Shown here: positions 33,697-41,643 of the stretch, in pieces
Numbering within the stretch: position 1 is the first letter of the stretch
How the letters are laid out: each line of letters begins with the position of its first letter
Assembly (NCBI GenBank): GCA_903970445.1
Contig: CAJCIP010000052.1
Location: forward strand, 1-64,000
Source: Verrucomicrobia bacterium Tous-C9LFEB
Lineage (GTDB): Bacteria > Acidobacteriota > Terriglobia > Terriglobales > Acidobacteriaceae
DNA length: 64,000 bases
Direction of reading: 5' to 3'
Notes under the pieces: generated by a model
Told to the model about the DNA's origin: nothing
Seen by the model: only the letters and a program-made list of their open reading frames with translations
The model's database searches: none
Translations under genes and position numbers: made by a program

Positions 33697-35117
33697 TGAC
33701 TGAAACCAAACATTATGACAATCCCTCCGTCCTGCTTGTCGATGACGAGCCCGGTCTGCGAACGGGCCTGAAAGCCAATTTCCTACGGCACGGCTGGCAG
33801 GTCGAAACGGCAGAGGGTGTTGCAGACGCTACTCGCATTCTCGCGAGAAAAGACTTCGATCTTGTGATCACCGATGTCCGGATGCGCGACGGTGATGGCT
33901 TTGAGGTCATGAAGCACGTACAAGAAGAGTCGCCGCGCACGGCGGTTATTCTTCTCACTGCCTTCGGCAATGTGGCTGACGCAGTCTCTTCGATGAAGAA
34001 TGGCGCCTGCGACTACCTCACAAAGCCGGTTCCCTTTGACCAGCTTCAGAGCGCAGTAACGCGCGTACTTGAACGGATGAGTTCACAGGAGCAAGTTGCT
34101 GGAGCTGTAGCTCTGAATAAGCCTGCCCCAATAACGATGCCGGAAGGCCTTGCCGGTATTGTCGGTCGGGCGCCGCAACTGCTTCAATCGCTGCAACGCG
34201 CACGCGCAGCGGCGAGCACCAATGCCGATGTCTTAGTGGAAGCTGAGAGCGGAACCGGAAAAGAGCTGCTCGCGAAATTCATTCATGAGTCCAGCAGCAG
34301 AAGCGGCAAGCCTTTTGTTGCGATCAACTGCGCTGCCGTACCGGAGAACCTGATCGAAAGCGAGCTATTCGGTCACGTCAAGGGTGCCTTCACCGGTGCG
34401 GAGACGACGAAGATTGGAAAGTTCGAAGCGGCAAACGGTGGAACTTTACTGCTGGATGAGATTGGCGAAATGCCTTTGAATCTTCAGCCGAAGCTGCTGC
34501 GAGTGCTGCAAGAACGGGAGTTCGAACGCCTTGGCGATACACGCTCCATCAAGGTAGATGTGCGCGTCATCGCCACGACGAACGCCTCGCTTGCTTCCAT
34601 GGTCGAAAGAGGGACATTCCGCGGGGATTTGTACTACCGCCTGAACGTGATCCCATTGACACTGCCACCACTGCGGGAACGTCGTGAAGACATTCCCGTC
34701 TTAGCGCAGTACTTTGCCGAATCCTTCGCTACAAACACCGGAAGCGCAGTCCCCTTCCTCGATCCTAGCTTTCTGCGAGAGATGCAGGAGCAGGAGTGGC
34801 CGGGCAACATCCGCGAGCTCGGCAACTTCATGCGCCGCGTTTTATCTCTGCGTGAAAACGACGTTATGGACGCCGCGGCATTCCGCAAAGAGTTCCGGCC
34901 ACATCCCAGGTCGCAGAGCTTCGCTCCAGCAACGTTCGCCGTCCCCACGGTGAAGGTTGGAGCAAGAATCTGCGATATCGAGAAAGCTCACCTTGAAAAC
35001 ACGCTGCAGCTTGCCGGCGGCAATCGAACACACGCGGCCGCGATGCTCGGCATCAGCTTGCGCACCGTTCGCAACAAGATCAAAGAATACGGACTTCCTC
35101 CAAGGAGCTACGCATGA
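33696..35117 (+). CDS. NtrC-type sigma54 activator of flagellar genes (FlgR/FleR-like)
   Basis: 473 residues. The receiver has acidic residues VDDE and phospho-acceptor Asp60 in VITDVRMRDGDG, with Lys in YLTKPVP. The AAA+ domain has GAFTGA (sigma54 contact), Walker B GGTLLLDEIGEMP and RGDLYYRL. A Fis-type helix-turn-helix ends the protein (LENTLQLAGGNRTHAAAMLGISLRTVRNKIKEYG). The Walker A motif reads AESGTGKE, with Ala183 in place of the usual first Gly. Cognate kinase just upstream; flgB start overlaps its stop by 4 bases. Confidence 0.92.
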   Translation: MTETKHYDNPSVLLVDDEPGLRTGLKANFLRHGWQVETAEGVADATRILARKDFDLVITDVRMRDGDGFEVMKHVQEESPRTAVILLTAFGNVADAVSSMKNGACDYLTKPVPFDQLQSAVTRVLERMSSQEQVAGAVALNKPAPITMPEGLAGIVGRAPQLLQSLQRARAAASTNADVLVEAESGTGKELLAKFIHESSSRSGKPFVAINCAAVPENLIESELFGHVKGAFTGAETTKIGKFEAANGGTLLLDEIGEMPLNLQPKLLRVLQEREFERLGDTRSIKVDVRVIATTNASLASMVERGTFRGDLYYRLNVIPLTLPPLRERREDIPVLAQYFAESFATNTGSAVPFLDPSFLREMQEQEWPGNIRELGNFMRRVLSLRENDVMDAAAFRKEFRPHPRSQSFAPATFAVPTVKVGARICDIEKAHLENTLQLAGGNRTHAAAMLGISLRTVRNKIKEYGLPPRSYA

Positions 35118-35497
35118 GTGCACCGATAAATATGCTCGCGGCATTAGAAAGTTACGTGAGCTTGTCCAGTACGCGGGAGCAAACCATTACGGCCAACATG
35201 GCGAATGTTGATACGCCCGGCTACCACGCGCGGGATATCGATTTCGATCACGAACTGAAGCGAGCGCTGAACGCGAGCATGAGCAATACGAGCTTGGATG
35301 GTGCCGGTGCGGAACTCAGGCCTGCGACGCTCGAGGTAAAAGGTTTGATGGAGCGCCCTGACGGGAACAACGTGGACCTCGATCGTGAGGGCATGATGCT
35401 TGCGCAAGCGCAGCTACAACACCAAATGGGTATCGCTCTGCTGAAGAGCCATTTCCATGGTCTCCTGAGTGCAATCAGCGGTGGAGGAGGCAACTAG
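35114..35497 (+). CDS. flgB: Flagellar proximal rod protein FlgB
   Basis: 127 residues. The N-terminal rod signature is NMANVDTPGYHARDIDF, followed by NNVDLDREGMMLAQAQLQHQMGIALLKSHF, typical of FlgB. It forms the innermost rod with FlgC and FliE, exported by the flagellar type III system. ATGA overlap with the activator gene puts rod synthesis directly behind the regulatory genes. Confidence 0.94.
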   Translation: MSAPINMLAALESYVSLSSTREQTITANMANVDTPGYHARDIDFDHELKRALNASMSNTSLDGAGAELRPATLEVKGLMERPDGNNVDLDREGMMLAQAQLQHQMGIALLKSHFHGLLSAISGGGGN

Positions 35498-35499
35498 TC

Positions 35500-35940
35500 A
35501 TGAAAATATTTGACGCTCTTGCAGTCAGCGCTTCCGCACTTTCGGCCGAACGCCAGCGCGCGGAGATCATCGCGGCAAATATGGCCAATGCGGAGACAAC
35601 TCACACCCAGGCTGGTGGTCCATTTCACCGGCGCGAAGTCGTGTTCAGCTCCGCGAGTCCGTTCAAGTTCGCTTTGGCCAGCGCCGGAGGAATCGACACA
35701 CCGCCTGCGGGAATGGTTCAGATTTCGCAGGTAGTCGATGACCCCACGCCGCCCGTGATGAAGTATGAGCCCGGTCATCCGGACGCCGACAAAGACGGGT
35801 ACGTGGCCTACCCGGCAATCAATCCCGCGACAGAGATGGTTGACCTCATGGGTTCGGTTCGCGCCTATCAGTTGAACGCGTCTGCGGTGAGCGCGACCAA
35901 GCAAATGATCCAGCAGTCGATCGACATTCTGAAGAGCTAA
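35500..35940 (+). CDS. flgC: Flagellar proximal rod protein FlgC
   Basis: 146 residues. N-terminal heptad region ALAVSASALSAERQRAEIIAANMANAET, a middle with YVAYPAINPATEMVDLM, and a C-terminal helix SVRAYQLNASAVSATKQMIQQSIDILKS that packs in the rod. Two bases after flgB, same transcript. Confidence 0.94.
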   Translation: MKIFDALAVSASALSAERQRAEIIAANMANAETTHTQAGGPFHRREVVFSSASPFKFALASAGGIDTPPAGMVQISQVVDDPTPPVMKYEPGHPDADKDGYVAYPAINPATEMVDLMGSVRAYQLNASAVSATKQMIQQSIDILKS

Positions 35941-35952
35941 ACGAGGACGAGC

Positions 35953-36261
35953 ATGAGCATGAGCTTGATCAATACGAACTTCGGGGCAATCGGTTCGCTG
36001 AACCTGCCTGACATTTCTAAGCCTGCTGCAGCGGATAGCAGTGAAGGCTTCGGCGATGTGCTGAAGAATGCGATCTCCAACGTGAACCAGTTGAGTGGTG
36101 GCGCTGATCAACAGGTCGGCAGCTTGCTCCAGGGCGGTAAGGGAGACATGAGCTCAGTGATGGTGGCGGTCGAGAAAGCCGACGTCGCCTTCCAGCTGAT
36201 GATGCAGGTGCGCAACAAAATCGTCAGCGCCTACCAAGACATAGAGAAGATGCAGTTCTAG
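35953..36261 (+). CDS. fliE: Flagellar hook-basal body complex protein FliE
   Basis: 102 residues. The C-terminal two-thirds match FliE: SEGFGDVLKNAISNVNQL, SSVMVAVEKADVAFQLMMQVRNKIVSAYQDI and MQF as the end. It joins the MS ring to the rod. GAGGA precedes the ATG. Confidence 0.92.
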   Translation: MSMSLINTNFGAIGSLNLPDISKPAAADSSEGFGDVLKNAISNVNQLSGGADQQVGSLLQGGKGDMSSVMVAVEKADVAFQLMMQVRNKIVSAYQDIEKMQF

Positions 36262-36302
36262 CAGCGAACACGAAATCTACCCCGCCGACCAGGACCCAAT
36301 AA

Positions 36303-37934
36303 ATGGCAGCAGCAGCAAACACCGAACTCGCAGTACGCGCCCCGGCCGCGGGAGCGGCGCCTGTTTTCATAAAGATGAAGGCGTTCTGGGGCACGCGGAA
36401 CAATACGCAGCGGATCTATCTTGGTTTGGGGGCAGGTATCGTTCTTGCAGCGATAGCCTTCTTTTCCCACACCATGGCATCGCCTGAGTACAAGCCGGTG
36501 ATGTCCGGTCTTGAGGCAGCGGACGCGCAAGCATTAGGTTCGCAGCTCGCGGCAAAAAAGATTCCGTTCACCGTAAGTCCAGATGGAACATCAATCAATG
36601 TCCCTGCGGACCAGGTGGATGCAGCACGCATGGAACTTGCGTCTCACGACTCTCCGCATAGCGGGCGCATTGGTTTCGAAATTTTCGATAAGGTTTCCTG
36701 GGGTGAAACCGAGTTCGACGAAAAAGTGAATTATCAGCGTGCGCTGGAGGGCGAGCTCGAACGCACTATACAAACGATGAGCAACGTGAAAAGCGCACGG
36801 GTTCATCTTGTGATGGCGAACGAATCTGTCTTTGTTGACCGGGACCGGCCGGCCAAAGCTTCCGTGACGTTGCGGCTCAGGCGCGGGGAATTATCGAAAG
36901 ATGAAGCAGCCGCGATCACCAGGCTGGTAGCAGGCGCAGTTGATAACTTGAAGCCCGAAGATGTCGCTCTCGTGGATGCCGATTCCAACAAGTCGCTTAC
37001 TTCAAGCGGTGTGACGAACCAATCCGGAACTGAAGCCGAGCAGGAAATGAGCAAGCGGCTGGTAAGCACCTTGGCTCCAATCGTGGGAGCCGATGGCGTC
37101 CACGCCACGGTGAACGTCGATTACGACAACACAAGTAGCGAAGAGAATCAGGATAAGTACGATCCTGCCGTCAGTGTTCCGCTGAACATGCAGCGTACCG
37201 AAGAGGTCGCATCAGCTGGCGGAGCCGAGACTGGTGGCATCCCCGGAACATCCAGCAATCTACCGAATCCGCAGAAGACCAAGGACAAAGATGCAGCGCC
37301 GGCTGCGCAACCTGGACAAACTTCTAAGACAGAAAGCGCGACGTACGGCGTCAATCGAACCACGCTTCGTGTGATCTCTCCTGGTGGACGCATTCATCGC
37401 GTGACCGCCGCGGTGCTCGTGGACGACGTTGTGGATCGTCACCAGGAGAAAGGCAAGTGGGTGGAGACACGCCACAAGCGCTCGGCCGATGAGATGAAGC
37501 TTATTACGGAGCTCGCGCAGGCCGCGATTGGGTTCGATACCGCGCGTGGTGATGTTATCAGCGTTCAGAACCTGACATTTAGCCATCCCGAAGCACAAGA
37601 GCTGCCCGCTCCTACCCTGGTGGAAAAAGCACAAAAAGGTCTGAAAGACAACTCCTCTCTTGTGCGATATGGAATGCTGGGAGGCGCGTTACTCTTCGTG
37701 TATCTGCTGATGATTCGCCCGATTCAGAAGCGCGTGCTAGCGATGCCGGATTATGTGGCGTCTCCTGCACAGCTTACCGCGGCGAGTGTTGACATTGGCC
37801 CGTTGCCCACTACCTCAGAAGACTTGGCGCTTCGCTCCCTGGCTTTAAAGAAACAGCTCGCCGACTTCGTCCGCAAAGAGCCGGAAAATAGTGCCACCAC
37901 AGTCCGCGCGTGGCTACGCGAGGAGGCTCAATGA
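36303..37934 (+). CDS. fliF: Flagellar MS-ring protein FliF
   Basis: 543 residues. A first membrane helix (about 40-58, IYLGLGAGIVLAAIAFF) is followed by the ring-building motifs YKPVMSGLEAADAQALGSQLAAKKIPF, GFEIFDKVSWGETEFDEKVNYQRALEGELERTI and ARVHLVMANESVFVDRDRPAKASV. A long variable loop and TYGVNRTTLRVISPGGRI come next, then a second helix (about 457-474). The cytoplasmic tail binds FliG. It is the platform of the basal body in the inner membrane. Confidence 0.95.
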   Translation: MAAAANTELAVRAPAAGAAPVFIKMKAFWGTRNNTQRIYLGLGAGIVLAAIAFFSHTMASPEYKPVMSGLEAADAQALGSQLAAKKIPFTVSPDGTSINVPADQVDAARMELASHDSPHSGRIGFEIFDKVSWGETEFDEKVNYQRALEGELERTIQTMSNVKSARVHLVMANESVFVDRDRPAKASVTLRLRRGELSKDEAAAITRLVAGAVDNLKPEDVALVDADSNKSLTSSGVTNQSGTEAEQEMSKRLVSTLAPIVGADGVHATVNVDYDNTSSEENQDKYDPAVSVPLNMQRTEEVASAGGAETGGIPGTSSNLPNPQKTKDKDAAPAAQPGQTSKTESATYGVNRTTLRVISPGGRIHRVTAAVLVDDVVDRHQEKGKWVETRHKRSADEMKLITELAQAAIGFDTARGDVISVQNLTFSHPEAQELPAPTLVEKAQKGLKDNSSLVRYGMLGGALLFVYLLMIRPIQKRVLAMPDYVASPAQLTAASVDIGPLPTTSEDLALRSLALKKQLADFVRKEPENSATTVRAWLREEAQ

Positions 37935-38950
37935 CGGAGCAGCAGGACGTATCCAAGCTCAGTGGCACCCGTAAGGCGGCGATCTTACTTTCCGTGTTGG
38001 ATGAAGACTCAGCCGCCAGCATCTTTCGCAGCTTGAATAAAGAGGACTTGCACCGCGTCGCGGACGAGGTTGCTCATCTCGGCAAAATTCCCGTTCACAT
38101 ATCGCTACAAGTTATCGAAGAATACCAGCAGATGATTGTGGCTCAAGAGTATCTCGCTCTCGGCGGTCGCGACCTTGCACGCCGTCTTCTCGTGAAAGCG
38201 ATTGGCGCTGAAGAATCCGACAGCATCTTGCAGAAGCTGACAAAAGCCAGTGAGATGAGCCCAGTTGAGTCGTTGCGGCGAGCCGATCCACAGAAGCTGG
38301 CGCGCTTTCTGGAAGGTGAACATCCACAGACAGTGGCGTTGATCCTCGGGCAGCTGGGCGAACGCCAGGCCTCAGCACTACTTACGGTGCTCCCGGCGGC
38401 CATACGGGCCGATGCAGTGAAACGCCTGGCTGCTTTGCGCAAGTTTTCGCCCGAGATGGCGGAGAAGGTGTCCGTGCTGATCAGCCGCAGGTTAAAGGCC
38501 GTCGGCGAACAAGGAAAACGGACCTACTCCGGCTTCCAAAGCGTCGCCGACATCATGAATTGCGTGGACACCTCGGTTGCGCAAGAGATTCTCGAAAATA
38601 TCGAGCACGAAGAGCCCTCACTTGCGATTAGCATCCGCGATTTGATGTTCACATTCAACGATCTGCTTGAAGTCGATGAAACACAGATCCGTGAACTTAT
38701 GGGCGCGGTCGACAAGAAAGTGTTGGCAACGGCGCTGAAGGGCACGTCAGAAGACTTGAAGAACCATATCTTCCGCACGATGTCCTCGCGTGCGGTCGAA
38801 ATGCTGAAGGAAGATGTCGATTCGCTCGGACCGGTTCGCAGCAAGGAAGTGTTGAAGGCGCAATCGGAAATCGTCGCGCTTGCCCGCAAGCTAGAGGCGG
38901 AAGGCAAGATGATTCTGAAGAGAGAAGGAAGTGATGACTTTGTTGTCTAA
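37931..38950 (+). CDS. fliG: Flagellar motor switch protein FliG
   Basis: 339 residues from the ATG that overlaps the fliF stop (ATGA). N-domain LSGTRKAAILLSVLDEDSAASIFRSL, the middle EHPQTVALILGQL motif, and a C-terminal torque domain with FTFNDLLEVDETQIRELMGAVDK, LKNHIFRTMSSRAVEMLKEDVDSLGPVRSKEV. The charged torque helix contacts MotA. Overlaps fliH at its end. Confidence 0.96.
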   Translation: MTEQQDVSKLSGTRKAAILLSVLDEDSAASIFRSLNKEDLHRVADEVAHLGKIPVHISLQVIEEYQQMIVAQEYLALGGRDLARRLLVKAIGAEESDSILQKLTKASEMSPVESLRRADPQKLARFLEGEHPQTVALILGQLGERQASALLTVLPAAIRADAVKRLAALRKFSPEMAEKVSVLISRRLKAVGEQGKRTYSGFQSVADIMNCVDTSVAQEILENIEHEEPSLAISIRDLMFTFNDLLEVDETQIRELMGAVDKKVLATALKGTSEDLKNHIFRTMSSRAVEMLKEDVDSLGPVRSKEVLKAQSEIVALARKLEAEGKMILKREGSDDFVV

Positions 38951-39614
38951 TGCGAACGAAATGAGTGAAGCGATTCTTCCGATCAGCGCTTTCTCCTACA
39001 GGAATGTGGGCCATCACTTCGCCGAAGCTCCCGGACACGAAAGCAAGACAGCGCAATCTGCTGAAAAAGGAAAATCGTCGACGAAAGAAATTACACAGCA
39101 GGAAGTTGATTGGCTGGTTCAAGCCGCACGCACCGAAGCTGCCGCTGAAACCCGAGCAAAGATGCAAGCCGAGATGGAAGCCAAGGTAGCTGCCGAAGCT
39201 CAAAAAACGTGTAGCGCCCTTGAATCGTTCCAAGCCGAACAGAGGAAATATTTCAGCAAGGTTGAGACAGAGGTTGTACAACTTTCACTGGCGATTGCTG
39301 CTCGCATTCTTCATCGTGAATCACAGGTGGATCCGATGCTCGTGGCGGGCCTTGTACGCGTCGCCATTGAGAAACTCAACAACGGGTCCAGCGTAACCGT
39401 TCGCATCCCGCCCGCGGACGGCGCGACATGGCGCCAACGCCTCATGGGGCTTGAATCTGCCTACCGGATAAGCGTGGTTGAAGATGCTCAGCTGGGACCG
39501 ACTGACTGCTTGCTCGAAACGGAGCTGGGATCGGCTGACTTCAGCGTGGAGGCTCAGCTCAAAGAAGTGGAGCGCGGATTCTTCGACCTTCTAGCCCTAA
39601 GGCCACAGAGCTGA
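38934..39614 (+). CDS. fliH: Flagellar export ATPase regulator FliH
   Basis: 226 residues from ATG at 38934 (a GTG directly before it is possible), with AAGGAA upstream. The N-terminal ~60 residues are variable, then a charged, Ala/Glu-rich coiled coil (about 55-105), and a C-terminal domain with VVQLSLAIAARILHRESQVDPMLVAGLVRVAIEKL and TDCLLETELGSADFSVEAQL, as in FliH/V-ATPase E-type stalks. It holds FliI at the export gate. Overlaps fliG by 17 bases; fliI starts at its last base. Confidence 0.9.
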   Translation: MTLLSNANEMSEAILPISAFSYRNVGHHFAEAPGHESKTAQSAEKGKSSTKEITQQEVDWLVQAARTEAAAETRAKMQAEMEAKVAAEAQKTCSALESFQAEQRKYFSKVETEVVQLSLAIAARILHRESQVDPMLVAGLVRVAIEKLNNGSSVTVRIPPADGATWRQRLMGLESAYRISVVEDAQLGPTDCLLETELGSADFSVEAQLKEVERGFFDLLALRPQS

Positions 39615-40924
39615 TGAGCCCCTCCGGCAATCTTGCCCCATACTTCAATCAGTTGGAGCAGTCGTCCACTCTGCTCTGGCGCGGACGCGTTTCCCAAGTT
39701 GTTGGGAACCTCATTGAATCGGACGGACCGTTTTGTTCCATTGGCGAAAGCTGCGAGATTGTCAGCTCGAAAGGCAGCACGTATTCCGCCGAAGTCATTG
39801 GATTTCGCGGAGCGAAAATGCTATCGATGGCGCTTGAACCGCCGCAGGGCATACGATTCGGTGACATGGTGGCAGCGCGGGGAAGCAGGCCGTCCATTCG
39901 TGTTGGTGACGAGTTGTTGGGGCGAGTCATAGACGCCACCGGCTGTCCTCTGGATGATCTTGGTGACTATCGCGCCGCGCACATCATGCCGATTGATGGT
40001 TCTGCACCCTTGCCGCTTGATCGAGTCCCCATACGCGAACCTATGGGCTGTGGAGTAAGAGCGCTCGACGCTTTTGTAACCTGCGGGCGGGGCCAGCGCA
40101 TCGGAATTTTTGGCGGCAGCGGTGTTGGCAAGAGCACGCTGCTTGGAATGATGCTTCGCGGAACAAGCGCCGATGTTACCGTTCTCGCTCTGGTGGGAGA
40201 GCGCGGCCGTGAAGTGGGCGAATTCCTAGAAGTCATTGGTGAAGAAGGCCGTAAGCGCTGTGTCGTTGTTGTGTCTACTTCTGACCAATCGCCGCTTCTT
40301 CGCATGCGTGCAGCGCTTGCCGCAACATCAATCGCAGAGCATTTTGCGAGCGAGGGCAAGAACGTCTTGCTGGTTGTCGATTCTCTCACCCGGTACGCCA
40401 TGGCACAGCGGGAGATTGGACTGTCTGCCGGCGAACCACCCACCGCAAAGGGCTACACGCCCTCAGTCTTGAACAAACTAGCGGGACTTGTAGAACGTGC
40501 AGGATGTTTTAAGCGCGGTAGTATCACGGCTTTCTACACGGTGCTGATGGAAGGTGACGACCAGCAGGACCCCGTCGTTGATACTGTGCGTTCCCTACTG
40601 GACGGGCATGTCATTCTCGATCGGAATCTAGCGATGAAGAATCACTATCCACCAATTGCCGTGCTGGATAGTCTCAGCCGTTTGATGTCGAGTGTTGCTT
40701 CCCGCGAGCACTTGGACAAAGCGAAGGGTCTCAGGCGTCTGCTAGCCGCGTATTCGCGGTCAGAAGACTTGATTCGAATTGGCGCCTACCAGAAGGGCTC
40801 GGATCCGCTACTTGACCGTGCGGTCGACGTGCTCCCACAGATCAATAACTTCCTCAATCAGTCACCAGAAGATCGCTCACAGTTCCCTGCGGCTGTGCAG
40901 TCTTTGCTGATGATTCCGAGCTGA
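39614..40924 (+). CDS. fliI: Flagellum-specific ATP synthase FliI
   Basis: 436 residues, F1-beta-like ATPase of flagellar export. Walker A is GGSGVGKST at 167-175. Further signatures are ALVGERGREVGEFLE (catalytic Glu region), VLLVVDSLTRYAMAQREIGL (Walker B), PPTAKGYTPSVL, and the substrate-specificity segment ending DHVILD-like DGHVILDRNLA. It uses ATP to unfold and feed export substrates with FliH and FliJ. Confidence 0.96.
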   Translation: MSPSGNLAPYFNQLEQSSTLLWRGRVSQVVGNLIESDGPFCSIGESCEIVSSKGSTYSAEVIGFRGAKMLSMALEPPQGIRFGDMVAARGSRPSIRVGDELLGRVIDATGCPLDDLGDYRAAHIMPIDGSAPLPLDRVPIREPMGCGVRALDAFVTCGRGQRIGIFGGSGVGKSTLLGMMLRGTSADVTVLALVGERGREVGEFLEVIGEEGRKRCVVVVSTSDQSPLLRMRAALAATSIAEHFASEGKNVLLVVDSLTRYAMAQREIGLSAGEPPTAKGYTPSVLNKLAGLVERAGCFKRGSITAFYTVLMEGDDQQDPVVDTVRSLLDGHVILDRNLAMKNHYPPIAVLDSLSRLMSSVASREHLDKAKGLRRLLAAYSRSEDLIRIGAYQKGSDPLLDRAVDVLPQINNFLNQSPEDRSQFPAAVQSLLMIPS

Positions 40925-40925
40925 T

Positions 40926-41360
40926 ATGGCATTCAAGTTCCCGTTGGCAACGGTGCTGCAGGTGCGGCAGATTCGCGAAGACCGCGAAGAAAGAATGCTG
41001 CAGCAGATTCAATTCGAAATTAACCAGGCGAAGAGCGTGTTAGAGCAGGTAGATGCGGCTCTTGAGCGGTCCAACCTCGGGCGGCGCGACGTTCTTTTCC
41101 AACACCAGGAAGGCAGGGATGTCCACGGTTCGTACGGTGAATTAGCCGCATTGAAGCAGAATCGAAGTGAGATAGTAGCGCACCTAGAAAAACTCGATGG
41201 ATTGCGCCTGCGACAGGTCAAAGTCCTGGAGTCTGCTCGGGTCGATCGAGAGATGCTGACGGATATGAAATCGGATCAGCTCGAAGCGTATAAATCGTTT
41301 GAATTAAAACGCGAACAGAAGGCTCTCGATGACAATTTCGGCGCAAGGTTCGGCCGCTAA
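40926..41360 (+). CDS. fliJ: Flagellar export protein FliJ
   Basis: 144 residues, nearly all alpha-helical coiled coil beginning FKFPLATVLQVRQIREDREERMLQQIQFE, the typical FliJ start. It is the central stalk that links FliI to FlhA and recycles chaperones. One base after fliI, and followed 25 bases later by a clear terminator, so it ends the first flagellar operon. Confidence 0.9.
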   Translation: MAFKFPLATVLQVRQIREDREERMLQQIQFEINQAKSVLEQVDAALERSNLGRRDVLFQHQEGRDVHGSYGELAALKQNRSEIVAHLEKLDGLRLRQVKVLESARVDREMLTDMKSDQLEAYKSFELKREQKALDDNFGARFGR

Positions 41361-41385
41361 ATAGCGCTGTATGGTTGTTCCACGG

Positions 41386-41418
41386 AGGCACTCGATCACT
41401 TCGAGTGCCTTTCTTCTT
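41386..41418 (+). terminator. Rho-independent terminator after fliJ
   Basis: A perfect 10-bp stem AGGCACTCGA (41386-41395) / TCGAGTGCCT (41401-41410), 5-base loop, then TTCTTCTT. Confidence 0.88.
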
Positions 41419-41466
41419 CACCGGAACCTTGTGCTGGTACACCTACATTCTTCGGAGATGAACGGC

Positions 41467-41514
41467 AACTAGGCACAGGTTGACCGGGCACGGCAGGGCA
41501 ACACTTGCCTAGTT
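41467..41514. promoter_or_regulatory. Flagellar operator, site 2, upstream of fliK
   Basis: AACTAGGCA (41467-41475) and TGCCTAGTT (41506-41514), identical to the half-sites at 32334/32381. The inner dyad is GGCA-acact-TGCC (41497-41509), again with a 5-base centre. It lies ~90-140 bases before the two sigma54 elements, the normal distance for an upstream activator site. Confidence 0.7.
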
Positions 41515-41604
41515 GGTGTGAACCGTTGAGACATGAGCTGTAAGCGCAGCTTGTAAGTGCATGATTCTTCTGACAGAAGAATTGCATAACGGTTGAGGGA
41601 AAGT

Positions 41605-41620
41605 TGGCATGCAGCGTGCT
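41605..41620 (+). promoter_or_regulatory. Sigma54 promoter P1 before fliK
   Basis: TGGCATGCAGCGTGCT: GG and GC exactly 10 bases apart, close to the element at 32347. Predicted transcription start about 41631. Confidence 0.75.
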
Positions 41621-41627
41621 TTATCAC

Positions 41628-41643
41628 TGGCATGATCGCTGCA
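41628..41643 (+). promoter_or_regulatory. Possible second sigma54 promoter P2 before fliK
   Basis: TGGCATGATCGCTGCA also has the GG-N10-GC spacing, 23 bases after P1. It overlaps the first in-frame ATG of fliK, so if used, fliK must start further downstream. Confidence 0.55.

Noticed and set aside
41593-41631. TTG at 41593 as the fliK start
   Set aside because: It lies upstream of the predicted sigma54 transcription start, so the codons would not be in the mRNA.
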